A stretch of 64,000 bases of DNA, taken from NCBI GenBank assembly GCA_039636785.1, contig CP144169.1, positions 3,968,001 through 4,032,000 on the forward strand, given 5' to 3'. The translations under genes and the position numbers were made by a program. The notes under the pieces were generated by a model that saw nothing but the letters and a program-made list of their open reading frames with translations, was not told the origin of the DNA and made no database searches. The DNA is from Micrococcaceae bacterium Sec5.7. Its GTDB lineage: Bacteria; Actinomycetota; Actinomycetes; Actinomycetales; Micrococcaceae. Positions 58,816 through 64,000 of this stretch are shown here, one piece after another; the first letter of the stretch is position 1, and each line of letters opens with the position of its first letter.

Positions 58816-60963
58816 ATGAACGAGCATCAGGAACACGGCGGCCGCGGAATGCACCCCGGGCCTGCCGGTCCGGACGAGCACGCCCATCACCACGACGGAA
58901 CCGTCTCCACCCTGGCTGAACACCCTTCGGCGGATGCCGTTTCCGCTCACGCCGGACACGACATGGGCGGCCACGGTGGCCATGGTGACCACGTCGGGCA
59001 GTTCCGGCGGCTGTTCTGGATCATGCTGGTCCTGGCGGTCCCGGTGGTGGGTTTCTCCGGAATGTTCTCGACGATCCTCGGATACACGCTTCCCGATGTG
59101 GCTTGGATACCGTGGATTTCCCCGATCCTGGGCACCGTCATGTATGTGTGGGGCGGTAGGCCGTTCCTCACGGGTGCCGTGGATGAACTGCGCTCCCGCA
59201 AACCCGGGATGATGCTGCTGATCGCCCTCGCGATCACCGTCGCTTCTCTCTCCTCCTGGGGTGCAAGCATTGGTCTGCTGCATCACGAGCTCGACTTCTG
59301 GTGGGAGCTTGCACTCCTGGTCGTGATCATGCTGCTGGGCCACTGGATTGAGATGCGCTCCCTGGCCCAGACCACCTCGGCGTTGGATTCCCTGGCAGCG
59401 CTCCTACCGGATATTGCCGAACGCGTCGACGGCGATACGACCGTGCCGGTACCGCCGTCGGAGTTGCAGCTCGGTGACACCGTCGTCGTTCGTCCGGGAG
59501 GCCGGGTGCCCGCGGACGGCAAGATCGTCTCCGGCTCGGCAAGCATGGACGAGTCAATGATCACCGGCGAGTCACGCACCGTGCGCCGCAGTGAAGGGGA
59601 GCCCGTCGTCGCCGGAACCGTTGCCACCGACTCCGGGCTCCGGATCGAGATCACCGCCGTCGGCGACGACACCGCCCTGGCAGGAATCCAGCGCCTGGTC
59701 ACCGACGCGCAGAACTCCAGCTCCCGGGCCCAGCGCCTGGCCGACACTGCCGCAGCCTGGCTGTTCTGGTTCGCGCTCGGCGCCGGCGTCATCACCGCCA
59801 TCATATGGAGCATGGTCGGCATGCCCGACCTCGGTGTCGTGCGGACCATCACCGTCCTGGTGATCGCCTGCCCCCACGCGCTCGGCCTGGCGATTCCACT
59901 TGTCGTCTCCATCGCCACCGAACGCGCCGCCCGCGGCGGTGTGCTGATCAAGGACCGGCTCGCGCTGGAAAGCATGCGCACCGTGGACACCGTCCTGTTC
60001 GACAAGACCGGTACCCTCACCAAGGGCGAGCCCACAATCACCGCCGTCGAAACCACCGGCAACCAAAACGAGGAGGAGATCCTGGCCCTTGCCGCGGCCG
60101 CCGAGGCCGACTCCGAGCACCCTCTGGCCCGGGCGATCGTCAATGCGGCAAAGAGCCGTGGACTCGCCCTCCCGAAGGCGTCCGGTTTCGTATCGTCCCC
60201 AGCGGTCGGCGTCGCCGCCACAGTGGACGGAACCCGCATCCAGGTCGGCGGACCCAACCTGCTGGAGCAGCAAAACGGCAGCGAGCTGGACATCGCCCGT
60301 TCCTGGCGCGGGGAGGGAGCGATCGTCCTGCACGTCCTGGCCGACGGTGCGGTGATCGGCGTCCTGAGACTCGCCGACGAGGTCCGCGAGGAGTCCCGCC
60401 AGGCCGTCCAGGCGCTGCACGCACTGAACGTGCAGGTCGTCATGATCACCGGCGACGCCGCGGCTGTCGCCCAATCGGTCGCCGCCGAGCTGGGCATCGA
60501 CCGCGTCTACGCCGGGGTCCGCCCCGAAGACAAGTCAGAGAAGGTCAAGGAACTCCAACACGAGGGACGGAAAGTCGCGATGGTCGGCGACGGCGTCAAC
60601 GACGCCCCCGCCCTCGCCCAGGCCGACGTCGGCATCGCGATCGGCGCGGGCACGGATGTCGCCATCGCCTCAGCAGGCGTCATCCTCGCCAGCGATGACC
60701 CCCGCTCGGTGCTGTCCGTGATCGAACTGTCCCGCGCCTCGTACCGCAAGATGAAACAGAACCTATGGTGGGCAGCCGGCTACAACCTCATCTCCGTACC
60801 CCTCGCCGCGGGCGTCCTCGCCCCGATCGGCTTGGTCCTCCCGATGTCGGTCGGTGCGATCCTGATGTCACTGTCCACGATCGTCGTCGCCCTCAACGCC
60901 CAGCTCCTGCGACGGCTGGACCTGCGGCCCGAAACCAGCACAAATGCGGCGCTGAAGCGCTAA
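58816..60963 (+). CDS. copB: P1B-type ATPase with CPH motif (CopB-like)
   Basis: 715 residues. A His-rich cytoplasmic start (MNEHQEHGGRG, HAHHHDG, HAGHDMGGHGGHGDH) replaces HMA domains. The membrane motif is CPHALGLAIPLV (near 350), phosphorylation DKTGTLTKG (near 396) and hinge GDGVNDAPAL (near 591). CPH belongs to the P1B-3 class, reported to move copper or silver. With CopA it gives two export routes. Confidence 0.92.
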   Translation: MNEHQEHGGRGMHPGPAGPDEHAHHHDGTVSTLAEHPSADAVSAHAGHDMGGHGGHGDHVGQFRRLFWIMLVLAVPVVGFSGMFSTILGYTLPDVAWIPWISPILGTVMYVWGGRPFLTGAVDELRSRKPGMMLLIALAITVASLSSWGASIGLLHHELDFWWELALLVVIMLLGHWIEMRSLAQTTSALDSLAALLPDIAERVDGDTTVPVPPSELQLGDTVVVRPGGRVPADGKIVSGSASMDESMITGESRTVRRSEGEPVVAGTVATDSGLRIEITAVGDDTALAGIQRLVTDAQNSSSRAQRLADTAAAWLFWFALGAGVITAIIWSMVGMPDLGVVRTITVLVIACPHALGLAIPLVVSIATERAARGGVLIKDRLALESMRTVDTVLFDKTGTLTKGEPTITAVETTGNQNEEEILALAAAAEADSEHPLARAIVNAAKSRGLALPKASGFVSSPAVGVAATVDGTRIQVGGPNLLEQQNGSELDIARSWRGEGAIVLHVLADGAVIGVLRLADEVREESRQAVQALHALNVQVVMITGDAAAVAQSVAAELGIDRVYAGVRPEDKSEKVKELQHEGRKVAMVGDGVNDAPALAQADVGIAIGAGTDVAIASAGVILASDDPRSVLSVIELSRASYRKMKQNLWWAAGYNLISVPLAAGVLAPIGLVLPMSVGAILMSLSTIVVALNAQLLRRLDLRPETSTNAALKR

Positions 60964-61020
60964 CTCTGCAACCATCAAACAAAGAACAAAGAACAAAGAC
61001 CTAAGACAAAGGACATAGCC

Positions 61021-61350
61021 ATGGAATCAACCATTCCCGCCACGGACGCCGCAGACTCGTGCCACACCACCCACGGGTACATGGGCGACAAAAGCAAATA
61101 CCTCGCCCGCCTCAAACGCATCGAAGGCCAGGCCCGCGGAATCCACCGCATGGTCGACGAGGAAACGTACTGCATCGACATCCTCACCCAGATCTCGGCC
61201 CTCACCAAGGCACTGGAAGGCCTTGCACTCGGACTCCTCGATGACCACCTCAAACACTGCGTCATCGACGCTGCCAAGCTCGGCGGGGAGCAGGCAGACA
61301 TCAAGATCAAGGAAGCCTCCGACGCCATCGCCCGGCTCGTCCGCTCCTGA
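61021..61350 (+). CDS. csoR: CsoR-family copper-sensing repressor
   Basis: 109 residues. KRIEGQARGIHRMVDEETYCIDILTQISA and LLDDHLKHCV carry the Cu(I) ligands Cys51, His76 and Cys80 (C-H-C). It should bind the ATACCC-N5-GGGTAT sites and leave them on binding copper. It follows copB by 57 bp of short AAAGAAC-like repeats with AAAGGA before the ATG, so it is probably in the same operon. Confidence 0.92.
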   Translation: MESTIPATDAADSCHTTHGYMGDKSKYLARLKRIEGQARGIHRMVDEETYCIDILTQISALTKALEGLALGLLDDHLKHCVIDAAKLGGEQADIKIKEASDAIARLVRS

Positions 61351-61522
61351 CGGTTGCCAGCCAAATTCGCTAAATCACGGGCAGACGCGTGGACGGACGC
61401 AGCCCCCGTACTTGAACACAACACTGCATCCAGCAGAATGCATGAATCTCGGGCTTCCGACTTGTCGCCCGATTCACGGAGTGACAGCTGACGACGGATG
61501 ATCAGAGCTCGTACTGTTTGAG

Positions 61523-61550
61523 GCGCCCGCTTAGGGATCCTTTACCGGGC
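61523..61550 (+). repeat. Accessory-region palindrome, forward copy
   Basis: GCGCCCG and CGGGC arms around CTTAGGGATCCTTTAC. 61351-61688 otherwise holds no gene. Confidence 0.7.
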
Positions 61551-61688
61551 ACTCTGGCAACACACTTGCCGGTGAAATCGAAGCCGACTTCGCGTCGTCC
61601 TGTGGATTTGATCGCTATGTGGCGGCGTTTTGTAATGCTCTTTGTCGCACCAGCGCCCGTGCGTGGATTTGATGAAGTTCGATATGGC

Positions 61689-61717
61689 GGGAACTTAAGT
61701 TCGGTTGCCGGACACTA
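61689..61717 (+). promoter_or_regulatory. Shared ECF-type promoter, copy 3
   Basis: GGGAACT (61689-61695), 14 nt, GGACACTA (61710-61717), 6 nt, ATG at 61724. Confidence 0.75.
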
Positions 61718-61723
61718 CTAGGT

Positions 61724-62329
61724 ATGAACCAAATGGGGGAACAGGATGCTGAGCTGTGGGAGAGGTGCGTCAACGGGGACCCTGATGCGCTCGGAACGCT
61801 GTTCGAGAGACACTCGGACGCTGTCTTCCGATATTGCCTCAGCCGAACCGGGTCCTGGCATGATGCTGAAGAACTCGTCTCCGTCACCTTCCTGGAGGCA
61901 TGGCGGCAGCGCAAAGGACTGACCTTGCAGCGGGACTCCCTGCTTCCCTGGCTGCTGGGCGTGGCCACTAACGCGGCAAAGAACAAGGCCCGGTCGGTTC
62001 GCAGACATGAACAGTTCCTGGGCCGGCTCCCGCATTCACCTGCCGCTCCGGACCACGCCACGGCAGCCGACGAGCGGATGGATGTCGAACGGCAGGTAAA
62101 GGACCTTCTCGACGGCGCTGCCGGGCTTAGCGCTGGTGAACGCGACGTTCTCTTGATGTGCGTAATGAACGGTTATAGCTACGAAGACACCGCAACCGCA
62201 CTCGGTATCCCTATCGGCACCGTTCGTTCCCGGGTGAATCGGGCCAAGAAGAAACTTCGTGCCGCCGCCCCGCATCTGCTCGGCCGCGACGGTGACTCAC
62301 AAACACTTTTGGAATCGAGGCTGTCATGA
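61724..62329 (+). CDS. ECF-family RNA polymerase sigma factor (module 3)
   Basis: 201 residues. Region 2 is LGTLFERHSDAVFRYCLSRTGSWHDAEELVSVTFLEAWRQR and region 4 is YEDTATALGIPIGTVRSRVNRAKKKL. It is closely related to the module 2 sigma factor (FRYCLSR.GSWHDAEELVS.TFLEAWRQR). The ATG follows the -10-like box by 6 nt, as in the other modules. It overlaps the next gene (ATGA). Confidence 0.92.
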   Translation: MNQMGEQDAELWERCVNGDPDALGTLFERHSDAVFRYCLSRTGSWHDAEELVSVTFLEAWRQRKGLTLQRDSLLPWLLGVATNAAKNKARSVRRHEQFLGRLPHSPAAPDHATAADERMDVERQVKDLLDGAAGLSAGERDVLLMCVMNGYSYEDTATALGIPIGTVRSRVNRAKKKLRAAAPHLLGRDGDSQTLLESRLS

Positions 62330-62991
62330 ACCTTTCAGACGTCCGCTATCCAGCCGACACCAAACAAGCCGTCCGCAACATGCTGGTTCAGGAAGCCCGC
62401 CGGCAACCCAAAACGGCACCATGGTGGCGCAAACCCGCAGCCCTGACCTTCGCCGGGCTGGCACTTGCCGGCTCGACCGCGGCCGGGGTCTACGTCGCCC
62501 TGGCACCTGTGGAAGACAAACGGGACATCCGCTGCTACTACCGGGCTGACCTCACCACTACCTATCCGGTCGAGACGTCACCGGGGGAAACTAAGCCCCC
62601 GTACATCACCACAGGGGTATTCATCACCGGTTTCGATGCCAAGAACAATCCAAACCCGGACGACCGGAACGCCGGCATGCAACAGGTCAACGACCCCATC
62701 AACCAGTGCAGCCGTGTGTGGGACATGGGGAACATGCATCTGGAGGGCATCAACGACGACCTCATCCCCGATGACTTCGTGTCGCCTCCTCCGGGCCTTC
62801 CGGCCGAGCGGACCCTGACCGAAGCCGTGAGGGATCAGAACGGCAACCCTCTCTACCCCGACCCAGCAATTCGGGCATTCGGCAACTACATCCCATTCCT
62901 CACTGAGTGCGTCGTTGACAACACCGTCGCCGTCATTCCCGGCCCTGCAGAAGTATGCGCCCAGCTCGGCATCCCCGCCCTTGAAAAGTAG
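62326..62991 (+). CDS. Single-pass membrane protein with DIRCYY domain (module 3)
   Basis: 221 residues, the same length as and strongly similar to the protein at 34532. MNLSDVRYPADTKQAVRNMLVQEARR, then LTFAGLALAGSTAAGVYVAL as membrane segment, EDKRDIRCYYRADL, NPNPDDRNAG, NQCSRVWDMGN and GPAEVCAQLGIPAL. Predicted N-in, with the domain outside. It probably controls or is sensed by the sigma factor; not proven. Confidence 0.83.
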   Translation: MNLSDVRYPADTKQAVRNMLVQEARRQPKTAPWWRKPAALTFAGLALAGSTAAGVYVALAPVEDKRDIRCYYRADLTTTYPVETSPGETKPPYITTGVFITGFDAKNNPNPDDRNAGMQQVNDPINQCSRVWDMGNMHLEGINDDLIPDDFVSPPPGLPAERTLTEAVRDQNGNPLYPDPAIRAFGNYIPFLTECVVDNTVAVIPGPAEVCAQLGIPALEK

Positions 62992-63014
62992 TCACGGACC
63001 ACGTGACGGAAAAG

Positions 63015-63677
63015 ATGAAGTCCATGAAGAAATCAACAGCAGCACTGGCCCTGGCCGCCGTCGTCACCGCGGCCGGGATCTATTCCGCCTCAACCACGGC
63101 ATCGGCCGCCCTAGCATCACAAAATGATTCCTCCGACGGCACCCCGGCGTCCGCCGTCCAGGCGCCTATTGATCCTGTCTCCGTGGAAGACACCCGCGAC
63201 ATCCGCTGCTACTTCCGTGCCGATCTTGAACGAACCTACCCATCACCGGATGCACCCGGCAGCACAGTTCCGTCGTATATATTGACCGGGCTCATGGCTA
63301 CCGGCTTCGACGCCAACAACAACCCGACCCCGGAGGACCCCAAAGCCGGGCTGTTTCATGTCACCGACCCCACGGCCAGCTGCGCGGACCTGTGGGACAG
63401 AAACCTCATGAACCCGGACGGAATCACGGATGACCTCATCCCTGACAACTTCACCACGCCGACCTACACCACACCGGAGTGGAACGGGGAGGACCGGGAC
63501 GCCGACGGCAATCCGATCATCCCCTCCGGGCCTGCTGTTCACATCCCGGGCCACTACGTCCCCGAACTCACCGAGTGCGTTGTCGAAAAAACCGTCAGCG
63601 TCATCCCCGGCCCAGCCGATATTTGCGGCAAGCTCGGCATTCCTGCCCTGGCTAAGTATGATCAGCCAGGGCAATGA
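63015..63677 (+). CDS. Exported DIRCYF-domain paralogue (module 3)
   Basis: 220 residues. A signal peptide or anchor (MKKSTAALALAAVVTAAGIYSASTTASA) without the cytoplasmic part of its neighbour, then EDTRDIRCYFRADL, NNPTPEDPKAG, ASCADLWD and GPADICGKLGIPAL. It repeats the external domain of the upstream protein, so it may be a soluble or anchored decoy, ligand or co-sensor. Starts at 63003 (GTG), 63015 and 63024 are all possible. Confidence 0.75.
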   Translation: MKSMKKSTAALALAAVVTAAGIYSASTTASAALASQNDSSDGTPASAVQAPIDPVSVEDTRDIRCYFRADLERTYPSPDAPGSTVPSYILTGLMATGFDANNNPTPEDPKAGLFHVTDPTASCADLWDRNLMNPDGITDDLIPDNFTTPTYTTPEWNGEDRDADGNPIIPSGPAVHIPGHYVPELTECVVEKTVSVIPGPADICGKLGIPALAKYDQPGQ

Positions 63678-63716
63678 CTGTGCGACGTGCAGGCGAAAAA
63701 GCCCACAGACAATTTG

Positions 63717-63779
63717 GCGCCCGGTAAGGGATCCCTATCCGGACGCCTTCAAGTCGGGTGAGCCACCGGTTAACGGGAC
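63717..63779 (+). repeat. Accessory-region palindrome, long two-part form
   Basis: First part GCGCCCGGTAAGGGATCC to CCGGACGC (63717-63746); second part GAGCCACCGGTTAACGGGAC (63760-63779), joined by CTTCAAGTCGGGT. It is about 40 bp after the module 3 stop; the rest to the window end has no sure gene. Confidence 0.75.
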
Positions 63780-63951
63780 GATTTGCGAGCTCCATTTCGG
63801 GCACCCGAACCGGACAGCCGAAGGTTATCCGAACAGGTTCAGGGGCCCGGGAGGTAGACAGGAGTACGCCGCCCTCGTGACGCGCCCATAATTGTCGATT
63901 GCTAAATGGGTCAGTAGGAGTACGTTCTTTTGGCATTGGTTCTAGCCGATA

Positions 63952-64000
63952 TGGCGAAGTTGGCGGAGAGCTCAAGGAAGCGAGAAGGAACATTGCGGGG
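63952..64000 (+). CDS. Possible gene start at the window edge
   Basis: ATG at 63952 opens MAKLAESSRKREGTL and is still open at 64000. An in-frame TTG at 63931 is also possible. It has no clear ribosome site. Too short to judge. Confidence 0.2.

Noticed and set aside
25091..63779. The palindromes as ordinary intrinsic terminators
   Set aside because: No U tracts follow, several lie between divergent genes where no transcript ends, and one contains a stop codon.
1..64000. CRISPR arrays or cas genes
   Set aside because: No regularly spaced direct repeats with unique spacers and no Cas-like proteins were seen; the palindromes are spaced by whole genes.

Overview
The window looks like a chromosome segment of a high-GC Gram-positive bacterium of the Micrococcaceae (Arthrobacter or Pseudarthrobacter type). 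The evidence is the actinobacterial cell-division and Ser/Thr-kinase cluster (pknB, pknA, pbpA, rodA/ftsW, pstP, fhaB, fhaA) with crgA, a class E sortase, trpG/pabA, ppiA and a rhomboid protease around it. A flavin oxidase close to the putrescine oxidase of Kocuria/Arthrobacter, many GTG/TTG starts and GC-rich codon use agree. This cluster usually lies near oriC in this group. The assignment is my inference; no database was searched.

Layout. 1-18.7 kb is compact core chromosome: DMT exporter end, glycosyltransferase, repeat-rich membrane protein, cyclophilin, rhomboid, a 650-bp intergenic cluster of DnaA-box-like 9-mers, TagI glycosylase, a decayed esterase, crgA, sortase, a 56-residue membrane protein, trpG/pabA, the overlapping kinase/PBP/phosphatase/FHA operon and tRNA-Leu(CAG). 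18.8-23.5 kb is catabolic and decaying: GntR regulator plus a broken enolase-superfamily gene, then a TetR regulator sharing a palindromic operator with putrescine oxidase, then an amino-acid permease cut off by a 38-bp Tn3-type terminal repeat at 23537.

23.5-48.6 kb is accessory DNA: one intact and one broken resolvase, IS3 and IS630 elements, an IS3/IS630 chimera, a Tn3 transposase remnant, and a run of short, mostly unrelated genes (lipoproteins, GNATs, phosphotransferase, S66 carboxypeptidase, HIT, TmrB-like, VOC/WYL and HxlR/NmrA pairs, unknowns). A 28-30-bp imperfect palindrome, usually centred on GGATC and mostly in one orientation, lies between most of these genes. I saw none of it in the core or in the metal island. 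48.6-61.4 kb is a metal (probably copper) island: EamA exporter, broken glutaredoxin, broken csoR-like gene, MFS exporter, universal stress protein, FAD reductase, CopZ, a periplasmic His-rich protein, two P1B ATPases, a YHS protein and CsoR, linked by ATACCC-N5-GGGTAT operators. After 61.5 kb the palindromes return.

The strongest candidate for an undescribed system is a module present three times (26 kb, 35 kb, 62 kb): an ECF sigma factor translationally coupled to a single-pass membrane protein. Each copy is preceded by the same promoter-like motif, GGGAA(C) - 14 nt - GGACACTA, ending exactly 6 nt before the sigma ATG. This suggests leaderless, autoregulated, mutually cross-talking sigma circuits. 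The second candidate is the directional palindrome array that spaces the accessory genes like cassettes.
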